A stretch of 64,000 nt of DNA, from assembly GCA_036346375.1 (NCBI GenBank), contig CM070508.1, forward strand, positions 23,256,852-23,320,851. Direction: 5' to 3'. This DNA is from Guadua angustifolia (lineage: Eukaryota > Streptophyta > Magnoliopsida > Poales > Poaceae). Every line of letters begins with the position of its first letter. Position 1 is the first letter of the stretch. Position numbers and translations under genes: made by a program. Shown piece after piece: positions 55,148 through 64,000 of this stretch. Under the pieces are notes generated by a model, which had not been told where the DNA came from, ran no database searches, and worked only from the letters and a program-made list of their open reading frames with translations.

Positions 55148-57164
55148 GAAGCAATGAACGAAGTTAGAAGACGATAACAATCAAGGCGGCGACTAAGCAA
55201 TTGGAGGAATACTCACCCTGAAGCGCCTCCATCAAGGTTTGGATTTAGGCATGGAGCTTCTGCTGCTCGGCTTCGCTGTCACGTCGGACGCGCTCCAAGT
55301 CGGCCTCATACTCCTCGTGCTCCCTAACCTTGGGGAGTATTTCCTTGAGGAGGGCGTCCCTCTGCTCGGAGCGGTCCCCCAGCTCCTGAAGGATTCTGGG
55401 AGAATGAAGAACACATATCACTCGACACGAATAGAAGAAGAAGAAGACGGCTTACCCGGATCAGCTAGGCGCCTCTGATGGCATTTTGGTAAAGCTCCTC
55501 CCTCAACTTCTCATCCCCCTCGCCAAAAGCCTTCCACTTATCCTCGTGGCAGAATAAAATTCGGAGTGAAGGCTTGGGGCTGGGTGCAGGATGGGAGGGT
55601 CGTCGAGAATCTCCTCCTTTGAGGGGAGGAGCCGGGCGGTGGCCTCGGTCGCTTGCCTCGTGCCCGGCTTGGGCACCCCTGTAGGCGGCAAAGGAGTCGC
55701 CTTTGAGTCGCCATGCCCGTGGCGGCAGCTGGCAGTGCAGCTCCAGCCCGTTCTGGAGCTGATTCGTCTCCGCCGGGTGCAACAACTGATGGTGGGACCG
55801 TTCCCTCCTGGCCTGCATCTCTCGGAGGTGCAGCAGTCGGGACCTTCTTGGGGATACCCGCTCTCGGCACCCTGATCGCCGGAGGAAAAGTCAAGTGCAC
55901 GCCAAGGAAACAAGAACAAAGAGTGATACGGGGACTAACCTGTCGGATCTCCTTATCCTCATTCCGCGCCCTTTCCGAGTGGCTGAACCACTCGGGGAGG
56001 AGTCCGAAATCACTCGAGCCCGGGGAGGTCGAGGTGCCAGCTTCTTGATATACGTCCCCGTGGGGTTCCGGATAGTCGGACCCTCAGAGGGGCGTTGTGG
56101 CGCCAGCACCTGCTCGGCATCACCCTCGGTTGTAGGCTCTTTCCTCTTCGTGCTTGGTTCCTCTAATGAGGGATTGGCGGGCTGCTTCGCTGCGGCGTTC
56201 TGACATGGAGGAGAGTGAGGAAGGAGGGATCCGAAGAAAAAGCAACGCAGTCCTGTGAAGGACAGCAAGTCTGAAATCGATCGGTAGTCTATTTGGTGAT
56301 TAACAACCGAACATCAGGAAGCTTGAAGTACTCACCTCAGGAGGGGGATTCGCCAGGCAGAAGGCCCTTGGAATACCCTGGGGAAGGATTGAGACATCCG
56401 GGGCCAGAAGATCGCTCATCCGAATGATGAGCGTATCTTGGTCGATATCCTCGGAGACCTCCCGCGTCGGGTCGTTCTCCCTGTATTCATATCCCACGAA
56501 GACTCGTTCCTTGATGGGTTGCACCCGGCGAATGGCGAAGTTAGAAAGGATCCCGACGTCGGTCAGACCTGCCTCTTTCAGGTCGCAGATCAAGGCCAGG
56601 AGCTCGTTGACCTGCCCCATCTCGTGGTCCAGAGGTACTGCTGTCCAAAAAGAAGAAACCCTCGGGGGCTCCCCGGAGAAGGAAGGAAGGCAAGGATCAA
56701 GATTGGCATAATAGAACCATTCCCGGTGGCAAAATAAAGCTTCCTCATCCCATCTCTCAGCTAGAATCCGGCTCCTTCGACCGCCTTAGGGGAGCTCCTG
56801 GTCGGGAAGGGATTGAGGAGGAAAAGTTGACGGAAAAGATTAAAATGCGGGCGAATTCCAAGAAACGCCTCGCAAAGATGAATGAAGACGGTGATGTGGA
56901 GAATTGAGTTGGGATTGAAATGAACCAATTTGATGCCATAAAAATAAAGGAGCCGACGGAAAAAAGCGCTGGTCGGAAGCCCAAACCCGCGTTGGAAGAA
57001 GGACTCGAAGATTCACCCTAAGCCAGACGAGCGCTGATCAACGTCGCCGGCGGCATAACTCCAAGGGTGACCATCGCGTCCAGGTGCGCCTCCATCAGTG
57101 TTGATGGGACCCAATCATGGGTCGGAGGCGGCGCGGGGGTGTCTTGGGAAGAAGGAATCGACAT

Positions 57165-57650
57165 TCTCAGGAGGAATCATCGGCGGCGCGAGGGAAAAAC
57201 GCGGCGGCGGCTAACCCTAGCAATGAAGCTTGCGAGGAAGGCGATGAACTTTTCAGAGTCAAAGAAATAGGGGCGTGGTGTGCAAAGGAAGACTCGAGTC
57301 CTGCGCGGTGCCTTGGAACTATAAAGGGTGATGATGGATCCCGCTCGGAGTGGGGACCACGCCTCCTCACGCCCGTCGCTACAAGGTCTGACAAGAGCAC
57401 GCCCCACCTTGACCTGGCCAACCGAACACCACGACCATGGTAGGCAGTTATCGCCAGGACAAAACCCAGTTTGGGATTTGGAACACCCCACGTTGGGTCA
57501 ATCGCCAGTTTTTGTTCCGAACGGGATTTGGATGCCTTCCAAACAGAAAATTAAAATGTCCTCCCGTAATACGCCCCATGTCGGGTCGTTCGCTGGTTGC
57601 CGCAAGACGGAATCAGGTATTATGAGTGGATTCAAATCAAAGATTCAGAG
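57165..57650. other. Spacer upstream of the antisense gene in element B
   Basis: No coding region. A weak TATA-like CTTTATAG (minus strand, near 57318-57326) lies about 155 bases upstream of the antisense ATG. Confidence 0.35.
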
Positions 57651-58185
57651 GGTATGCCCCATGAAGGGCCAAGCTATGCGCCGATATTATCAGGTATTGG
57701 TACCACTCGGATAGTCCAAGGTACGCTCCTTGTTGAGCCGACTGCTGTACATGTACAGGTACCACTCAGCTAAAAGCCAAATGATGGTGCGCCCCACGAC
57801 GGGCCAAGCTATGCACCGACATGATCGGGTATAGGCATCACTAAACTAATCCAAGGTACGCTCCATGTTGAGCCGACTGCTGTGCATGTACAAGTACCAC
57901 TCGGCTAAAAGCCAAATGGTGGTGCGCCCCACGACGAGCCAAGCTATGCACCGACATGATCGGGTATGGGCATCACTAAACTAATCCAAGGTACGCTCCA
58001 TGTTGAGCCGACTGCTGTACATGTACAGGTACCACTCGGCTAAAAGCCAAATGATGGTGCGCCCCACGACGGGCCAAGCTATGCACCGACACAATCGGGT
58101 ATGGGCATCGCTAGACTAATCCAAGGTACACTCCATGTCGAGCTGACTACTGTACACGTACAGGTACCACTCGGCTAAAAGCCAA
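57651..58185. repeat. 135-bp tandem repeat array in the 3' region of element B
   Basis: Successive units start at 57718, 57853, 57988 and 58123 with AAGGTACGCTCCATGTTGAG, giving an exact 135-bp period. A partial unit precedes (57651-57717) and the last is partial. Each full unit carries the near-palindrome GTACATGTACAGGTACCACT, GGCTAAAAGCCAA, GTGCGCCCCACGACG and GATCGGGTAT. Units are similar to one another at a glance with scattered substitutions. The array is in the non-coding part just before the 3' LTR. Confidence 0.9.
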
Positions 58186-58431
58186 CCCAAACGAGGATAC
58201 GCTCCCGGACTGACCAACCGCCAATCTCCCAATAAATTGGGCTGGGTATCACTCGAAAAAGTAAGCACGGGACCATTGAGTTCTTCACAACCTCCTTGCC
58301 GACAGCATAGTACTCGACGGAGAGAGCCCGTTAGGAAGTTGAGCCAGAGCTTGGAAATATCTGGCGAGCATCATGGTGGCCGAGAAGCAACCAAGAGACG
58401 GCAACTCGATCGCGAAGCACTCGGGGGCTAC
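58186..58431 (+). promoter_or_regulatory. 3' end of element B interior with polypurine tract
   Basis: Non-coding. The last 13 bases before the LTR, ACTCGGGGGCTAC, form the polypurine tract at 58419-58431. Confidence 0.7.
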
Positions 58432-58966
58432 TGTGGAATACACGGATCCCGGGTATTTGCTTAATGGGCCGTCCGGATTATCCCAAGGGGGTGGGCTAGG
58501 CCGGTTATGCAGAAGAGAGACCTTCCAGAAGGCCTCAGCTGTGCACAGCAAGGGAAAGACCAGGAGAAGGCGTCGACAGGTTAGGTGGGCAACACCTGTG
58601 CCCCTGCAAAGGGCGGCTCTGCCTCTGCAGGACACTGTGCGTGGTCAGCCATGCATAGGACAATCTCTCCTCTGCGCCCAACCGCCCTCTCTGCTGTGCT
58701 TCAACAACCTCCACTACTGTACATAGGCAACCCTCCTCTGCTGTATAAAGAGGAGGGGAGCTTCGAGAGAAAGAAGAGAGGAAAAAGATTTGTAAGAAAG
58801 AACACACTTCCATACACCAAGAAACACCGAACGCAGGATTAGGGTATTATCTCCATCGAAGAGCACGAACCAGGATAAATCGCTTTGTGTCTTGTGTTAC
58901 CATCAAGCTCAGATCTTCCGCCTTGCCCCATTCACTCCTCTTTATTGCCGATCATAAATATCGACA
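58432..58966 (+). repeat. Element B 3' LTR
   Basis: 535 bp, TGTGGAATACACGG to TATCGACA, followed by the target duplication ACAGC at 58967-58971. TATA box at 58743-58750. Confidence 0.9.
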
Positions 58967-58971
58967 ACAGC

Positions 58972-59940
58972 GTACAACATCTTCTGTGCTTATGGGTACC
59001 TGGTCTCCGCCTCGTGTAGCACCTTGCTGACGTAGTAGACTGGCTTCTGGACGCCCTCCCTTTCCGCCACCAGTACCGCGCTTACCATCGCAGGGGTATC
59101 GGCGATGTACAGGAGCAATGGTTTGCCAGGCCTGGGGGCAACCAACACTGGCGGGGAGGAGAGGTATTGCTTCAAGTCTTCAAACGCTCGTTGGGCCTCT
59201 TTAGTCCACTCGAAGTGATTGGTCTTTTTCAGCAGCTTGAATAGGGGCAAGCTTCTTTCTCCCAACCGGGCGATAAATCGCCCGAGGGACGCCAGGCGAT
59301 CAGCCAAGCACTGCACCTGCTTGAGCCGAACCGGCGGCTTCATGTGCTCAATTGCTGTTATCTTGTCAGGATTGGCTTCAATGCCCCGATTAGACACGAG
59401 GAATCCTAACATCTTCCCAGAGGGCACGCCGAATACACATTTCTTAGGGTTGAGCTTTAAACGATTCTTCCGGAGGTTAGCAAAGGTTTCCTCCAGGTCT
59501 TCGATCAGTTCTTCGCTCTTCTTAACTTTCACAACCAAGTCATCGACGTACACCTCAAGATTTCGCCCTATTTGTGAACGGAAAGAAATATGCATGGCGC
59601 GTTGATAAGTAGAACCAACATTTTTTAACCCAAAATCCATTCTGATATAGCAATAAATACCCATTGGGGTTACAAAAGCGGTTTTTTCTTCGTCTTTCGC
59701 CACCATGCTAATCTGGTGGTACCCAGAGTACGATCCGAAAGCACAAGAACAGATTCGTCGCTGCCGAGTCGACAATGAGATCGACGCGCGGTAGGGGGTA
59801 AGGATCCTTCGGGCAGGCCTTGTTGAGGTAGGTGAAATCGACGCACATCCGTCACTTCTCGTTGGATTTCTTGACAAGCACAGGGTTGGCAAGCCACTCG
59901 AGGTGAGAGACTTCCCTGATAATCCCTGCGCGCAGCAGCT
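58972..59940 (-). pseudogene. Element A reverse transcriptase
   Basis: The minus strand carries RMCVDFTYLNKACPKDPYPL (fingers), GIYCYIRMDFGLKN and the catalytic YVDDLVVK motif, then LNPKKCVFGVPSGKMLGFLV, the thumb and the start of the connection to RNase H (KPVYYVSKVLHEAETRYP). A TGA near 59850 and frame disruptions around 59650-59760 break it, and a TAA sits at the junction with the RNase H half. The active-site aspartates themselves are intact. The gene continues at 17212 on the other side of element B. Confidence 0.85.
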
Positions 59941-60130
59941 TCTCTACCTCCTCCCTAATGGCATCTTACCGCTCTGGTGCCTGCCTCCGGACCTTTTGCC
60001 GGACTGGGTGCACTCCTAGAAGCATTGCCAATCGGTGCTCGATCACCTCCCTAGGGACCCCAGTCATGTCGGACGGTTGCCAGGCAAACACATCGGAGTT
60101 AGATCGAAGGAAGGTGACGAGAACGTCTTC

Positions 60131-60904
60131 CTATTTGGCACTGAGGTTGGCGCTAGTGTTGATGGTCTTCCCGGGCTCGCCCTCGCTCAGGGAGACCACC
60201 TTAACCTCACCGGCCGAGCCGGGCGAGGCATGGGTCTTCGCTAGAGGGGCTCCCGGATAGGCTGCATCAGTAGGCCTTGCACAGGTGGCGCCGGCCCGGT
60301 CCAATGCGTGCTTGTGGCAGCGCAAGGCTTCCGGCCTGTCCACCTGGATGACTATGGGGCCACCAAACCCTGGTATCTTCCCCACCATGTATGCATAGTG
60401 GGTTGCCGCCATGAACTTGGTCAACACCGGTCGGCCAAGCAGGGCATTGTACGGGAGGTCGAAATCGGTGACATCGAAGTCCACCATCTCCGTACGGTAG
60501 TTGCTTTCCTCCCCGAAGGTGACGGGGAGGCGCACCTAGCCCAAGGGCACCGATCCAGCCCCCGGGGCGATTCCATAGATGGGCAAGGTCAGGCGCAACT
60601 CCTGTCGCGATACCTGGAGCGCTTGAAATGCCTTGGAGGACAGGAGGTTGATGGAGCTCCCTCCGTCCATTAGCACCCGCCCAAGCTTCGCATTCTGGAT
60701 CGTGGGTGAAACCACAATCGGAAGGTGACCCAGGCCGGCAGTGCTCTCAGGGTGGTCGGCCCGACTGAAAGTGATCGGCTCCTCCGACCACATCAGCATC
60801 CGACCCGCCCCTGAGCTCGGTGCCGTGGCGCAGATCTCCCTCCTCAGCCATTTGTACGTCGTGTTGGAGGGGTAGGTGGACGAGCCACCATGAATGTATG
60901 CCAC
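60131..60904 (-). pseudogene. Element A aspartic protease region
   Basis: The minus-strand frames contain the retropepsin active-site motif GRVLMDGGSSINLLS, with the preceding block YIHGGS..Y and the following LPYNALLGRP motif. These are standard for Tat-type proteases; DGG in place of DTG/DSG is usual in this lineage. A TAG near 60537 separates the two halves. The protease would cut the Gag-Pol polyprotein. Confidence 0.75.
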
Positions 60905-62558
60905 GGTTTGATCTGCCTGTTGGAAGGCCAGCGAGACAGGGTCTTCATCCTGGTCGTCATCGCGGGGGCGGCGCTCTTAAGCCGCTGCTCCACCATCTTA
61001 CTCACAACCTGGCAACTGGCCAGGTCGTGGGTGTTGGACCTATGGATTGGGCAGTTGGGCCTGCCCTCCTTCTCCTCGCGGCGGTCATCTCTCTGACCAC
61101 GGCGATCATCTCGCCGTTCACGGTGATTGCGCCCTCACGGCTTGGTATCCCTACGCTCGCGCTCAGCGGTCAGGACCCGCCTGGTCTCAACCTCCTCACG
61201 CTTCCTTGCCTTCTTGCTCGCAGGGCTGGAACCCCTCGAGGTCCCGACTTCGTGTCCGCCATGCCTGTCTGCGGGACCGGACACCGGCCCCAAAGCTTTC
61301 GACGCCCGCGCACACTTGTGCGCCAGAGAGAAAAGCTCAAAGGTAGTGGTGATGTTGCAGGTGGCCATCTTATCCCGCATCTTGTGGTCCCGGACGCTTC
61401 TCCGAAAGGTGATGACGACCGACTGCTCGGAAATCTGGGGGATTGTGTTGCGACAATGACTGAATCGTTGGATGAAGTCGCGCAATGATTCCCCTCTTTC
61501 CTGCTCGAGGGCATGGAGATCGTCCTCCACGCTCGGTTGTGTATATGAGCCTTGAAAATTGGCGACGAAAAGGCCGCATAACTCCTCCCATGAGTGTACT
61601 GATCCTCGCGGGAGGTTCAACAGTCAGGAACGGGCGGACCCCGTCAAGGCCGTTGGGAAGTAATTGGCCATGACCTTTTTGGACCCGCCAGCAGCCCACA
61701 CCACCGTGGTGTATATCTGCAAGAATTCTTCCAGGTTGGTGGTGCCGTCATACTTTTCGATGGATGCCGGGTGGAACCTTTCGGGCCACGCCACACGGCG
61801 TAGCCGTCGGGAAAACGCCTAGCACCCAACGCCGTAGGGGGAGTCACGCCGTCCACCTGAACCCCGGCCCGGAGACCGTGCCGGGGAGTACGGATCTCGA
61901 CTCCCCAAAAAATCGAAGGAGTGGACCTCCTCCTTGCTCCGAAGGTGAGAGTCATGGCAGGAGCCTTCATCCCCAGGAGCCATCCGCCTGTCGTAGCCTT
62001 GCCCCTGGGCGCGACAGCGCTGCAGGTGATTTCGCAAATCATCACCGCGCCGCTAGCGATGCTTCTCCAGATGAACCCTCAGGTCCTCGCGGCTCCTCGC
62101 GGAACTGGAACCTGTGTCTTGTACGCCCTTTCCTTTGCTCTGGCCCTCCTGGCTAGAGCGCTTCCCACTCGGGCGGCTGGAATCTTGGGTGCGGTCGGCA
62201 CGCACCTTTAATCAAGGAGTACCGACGGTACCTGACTGGTTGGGCATCCCCACATAGAGCTAGGCCATGTCTACGAGGCCAGCAATGTTCCGAAGCCATG
62301 GCATGGCCGGGGTGTCTCCTGCGAGTTCCACCGGAGGGTGGTCCAGGAGGAGACGGACTGCATGCAGGTTTTGAGCCGGAGTGGCCGCCTCCATGGCCAA
62401 CCGTCACCGAACCGGATGTTTTGCCGCCACCAGGGGGCACCACTGCCTCCCTGCAGGGGTGGTGCGAGATGATCCTTTGTCCGGCGGGAGTGCCGGGACG
62501 TGTCCTGTGCTCTGCTAGCCTTCGCCGCCTCTTTTTGCTGTGAGTGCGAACCCGCCAT
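60905..62558 (-). pseudogene. Element A gag
   Basis: The proposed start is the minus-strand ATG at 62558, 94 bases inside the LTR. The N-terminal part is frame-shifted and repetitive. The capsid-like core (about 61135-61800) includes PASIEKYDGTTNLEEFLQIY, MANYFP, and ERGESLRDFIQRF. Near 61010-61060 a zinc-knuckle-like C..H....H....C motif (CPIHRSNTHDLASC) is readable. At least one stop near 61640 and several frame changes break the gene, which would encode the structural protein of virus-like particles. Confidence 0.7.
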
Positions 62559-62625
62559 CACCAGATGCGCGGTCCTTCCAGACAGGAGACCAGGATCCAC
62601 CGGAGAGATGGCTGGGTGAGCCAAC

Positions 62626-62649
62626 CGCTAGCCCCTACAGCGCGCGCCA
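62626..62649 (-). promoter_or_regulatory. Primer binding site of element A
   Basis: The minus strand reads TGGCGCGCGCTGTAGGGG two bases inside the 5' LTR. The TGGCGC start and the later GGGG are typical of Tat-lineage elements; the exact tRNA cannot be named with certainty. Confidence 0.6.
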
Positions 62650-62651
62650 GC

Positions 62652-63797
62652 TGTTGGCAGATTTATTGAAACAGATCCTGTCGTGGATAGGGTTTCTCCC
62701 AAGACGGAGAATAAGGTTCGATAGAGGGCATCTTCGCGGTCGGACACCCTAATGGCTCTTGCGCGAGGGATCCGGGGGTCAAGAGATCAAAGAACACACC
62801 GATGTACCCAGGTTCGGGCCCCCAGTGTAGGTAATAGCTCTACGTCCTGCTAGATCTTTGTTGATGTACGTTGAGCTGGTTACAATGCTTTCTCAGTTCG
62901 TTCTTTTCTTGTTCTGGGATTGGATCCCTTTTTTCTCATGCACCAGAGCACCATTATATAGACTGGGCTGGCTCGGGTAGGTGAGAAGGGAACATCATAC
63001 TGATCTACGATTCATTTATTACACCCATCACTGTAGTCCTGTCCCCCAAGCCTCATTTAATGTCACTGTATGGTTTCGCCTGGTCCGCCCGAGATGTGAC
63101 TTTCCTGTGACGAGTTAGGTGTGAGGCGTTAGAGGGATGGGCCATCGTCGTGTCGACAGTAGAACTCTTCGCAATCAATGGCTCTGACACAGCGTGTCAG
63201 GGGAAGGAGACTTCAAGGCGAAGCCTCCTTCTCATCCTTTTAGTCACTTGTGTGGCCTGGAGAGTAGGGCCTGACCGCCCGTTTGCTCGTCAGGCCGCCA
63301 TGTGGGCTGGCGCCTGACGAGAGGGCTCGATCGCTGCACCCGCCGCCCGAGCCGCCCGTGGCCGGTGCCCGGCGAGAGGGGCCTGATCGCCCGCCTACTT
63401 TCGCCCGAGCCACCACGTGGGCCGGTGCCCAGCGAGAGGGCTGATCGTCTACCGCCGCCAGCCGCCACGTGGTCCGACGCCCGGCGCGAGGGGCCTAATC
63501 GCTTTCGCCGCCAGCGACCACATGAGCCGCCGCGGCGAGAAGGGCTTGATCGCCCTTTGCCGCCAGTCGCCACGTGGGTTGGCGCCAGCGAGAGGGGCTC
63601 GACGCCCTCTCGCCGCCCGAGCCGTCCGTGGGCGCCGCCCGGCGTGTGGGGCCTAATTCGCCCGCCTGCTCACCAGGCCACCACGTGGGCCGCTCGCCCG
63701 GCGAGTGTGGCCTGATTCACCTACCTGCTCGCCAGGTTGCCACGTGGTCTTACTTATCTGCAGCGAAGAGGGTACCCTAGCGTAAAGTACGCCGACA
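62652..63797 (-). repeat. Element A 5' LTR
   Basis: Co-linear with 10600-11859, starting TGTTGGCAG and ending GCCGACA. It contains the shared block around AACACACCGATGTACCCAGG, a TATA box at 62953-62961 (minus) and the G-box minisatellite at about 63250-63760. It is about 110 bp shorter than its partner, mostly from repeat copy number. Confidence 0.8.
63250..63760. repeat. GC-rich minisatellite in the A 5' LTR
   Basis: About eight imperfect units of the same kind as at 11220-11812, with GCGAGAGGGGC.TGATCGCC and GCC.CCACGTGGGCCGG blocks. Copy number and unit sequence differ from the other LTR, so the array has changed since insertion. Confidence 0.7.
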
Positions 63798-64000
63798 ACT
63801 GGAGTAACCCTTCTTTATAGGAAATCACTAAATCTGTTATACCACATTCTCGTGACTATTTTAATCTATATAGCGATATCTGCAGTTTGATGTGATAGAT
63901 GTTGCTACTAGGGACTCTCATATAACTATCTATATCTAATGGCCTATATAAATATGCGATCACTACATCCATCTATTGCATTGATAAGTTCATACTAGCT
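63798..64000. other. Right flank of element A
   Basis: AT-rich, no gene seen. It does not begin with a copy of the five bases left of element A. Confidence 0.5.

Larger units (their letters stand above)
46950..57164 (-). pseudogene. Antisense additional gene of element B, Transposase_28-like, split by element E
   Basis: The minus-strand ATG at 57164 (MSIPSSQDTPAPPP) opens the gene. The family core lies at about 56750-57000: LPTSAFFRRLLYFYGIKLVH, then NPNSILHITVFIHLCEAFLG. It is separated from the ATG by a TAG and a frameshift. The next block, 56336-56620, reads VNELLALICDLKEAGLTDVG and RVQPIKERVFVGYEY. Candidate GT-AG introns are 56200-56335 and 55872-55939. A Pro/Ala-rich and coiled-coil part follows down to 55150, is interrupted by element E (47515-55147), and resumes at 47514. 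The C-terminal tail (SASQALAIVKSLYPGVELEA) ends at 46950. Function unknown. Confidence 0.65.
17213..58966 (+). mobile_element. Element B: Ty3/Gypsy, Tat/Retand-type, inserted in pol of A, split by C and E
   Basis: The 5' LTR is 17213-17742 and the 3' LTR 58432-58966, flanked by the perfect 5-bp duplication ACAGC (17208-17212 and 58967-58971). Order on the plus strand: primer site, gag (split by C), protease, RT, RNase H, integrase, spacer, antisense genes (one split by E), a 135-bp tandem array, polypurine tract, 3' LTR. LTR copies show many substitutions and small indels, so it is old but younger than A. Catalytic residues in RT and integrase are changed, and stops are present throughout. 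Confidence 0.9.
10600..63797 (-). mobile_element. Element A: Ty3/Gypsy, Tat/Retand-type LTR retrotransposon, split by element B
   Basis: The 3' LTR is 10600-11859 and the 5' LTR is 62652-63797, both in the same orientation. A Tat-type primer binding site lies left of the right LTR and a polypurine tract right of the left LTR, so the element reads on the minus strand. Gag, PR, RT (58972-62558) and RNase H/IN (15145-17212) are continuous once element B (17213-58966) is removed. An antisense gene lies between pol and the 3' LTR. LTRs differ in length (1260 and 1146 bp) and sequence, so this is an old copy. The 5-bp flanks (GTTGC left, ACTGG right) do not match as a target duplication. Confidence 0.85.

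Noticed and set aside
63244..63780. Open frames at the right end
   Set aside because: Same minisatellite in the other LTR of element A.
1..64000. CRISPR arrays, tRNA or rRNA genes
   Set aside because: No spacer-repeat arrays, cloverleaf genes or rRNA segments were recognised; the tRNA-like matches are primer binding sites.

Overview
This is a plant nuclear sequence, most likely from a grass (Poaceae). The basis is the element content: three Ty3/Gypsy elements of Tat/Retand type, a SIRE/Maximus-type Ty1/Copia element, a CRM-like chromovirus, a CACTA-type terminus with AAGCGGTT subterminal motifs, and GC-rich LTRs. The species cannot be fixed from the sequence. No intact host gene is visible. 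The only host-like coding trace is a broken N-terminal piece of an ankyrin/CCCH zinc-finger gene near 6.9-7.2 kb.

Left flank, 1-10.6 kb. It starts with the 5' part of a minus-strand LTR element whose visible interior (about 3.9 kb) is non-coding. Its LTR is 3936-4775 and it continues off the left edge. It abuts a decayed Copia LTR fragment (4776-5231). Next come a fold-back MITE-like relic, the zinc-finger pseudogene, an AT-rich repeat with GAGATCTC palindromes (7.62-8.62 kb), one CACTA terminus (ends 9130), a pair of direct repeats and a hairpin.

10.6-63.8 kb is one nest of LTR retrotransposons. Element A (minus, Tat/Retand, 10600-63797) was split by element B (plus, Tat/Retand, 17213-58966, target duplication ACAGC). 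B was hit twice: inside gag by element C (plus, SIRE-type Copia, 18010-40482, duplication GTCTT), and inside its antisense gene by element E (minus, CRM-like chromovirus, 47515-55147, duplication GAAGC). C was split inside its reverse transcriptase by element D (minus, Tat/Retand, 24008-35249). LTR similarity follows the nesting: A and B pairs are clearly diverged, while C, D and E pairs are close to identical over most of their length.

How the genes work together. Each autonomous-type element encodes gag, protease, reverse transcriptase, RNase H and integrase; gag packages the RNA, RT/RNase H copies it and integrase inserts it. All five are broken by stops, frameshifts or catalytic changes (for example YFDN in the RT of E, YVDE in the RT of B, a lost integrase Asp in A and B). 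The integrase of D is uninterrupted with its catalytic residues present.

The most interesting feature is that A, B and D each carry, between pol and the 3' LTR and on the strand opposite to gag-pol, a gene of the 'putative gypsy-type transposon' family (Transposase_28-like) that appears to contain spliceosomal introns. The first intron sits at the same position and phase in A and D. A TATA-like box precedes this gene in A, and a second small antisense ORF with its own TATA-like box is seen in B. Other unusual structures are a G-box-rich minisatellite in the U3 of A, a 135-bp tandem array in the 3' region of B, a gag-core deletion and pol read-through into the LTR in E, and GGTAGTACC-type palindromes scattered through C.
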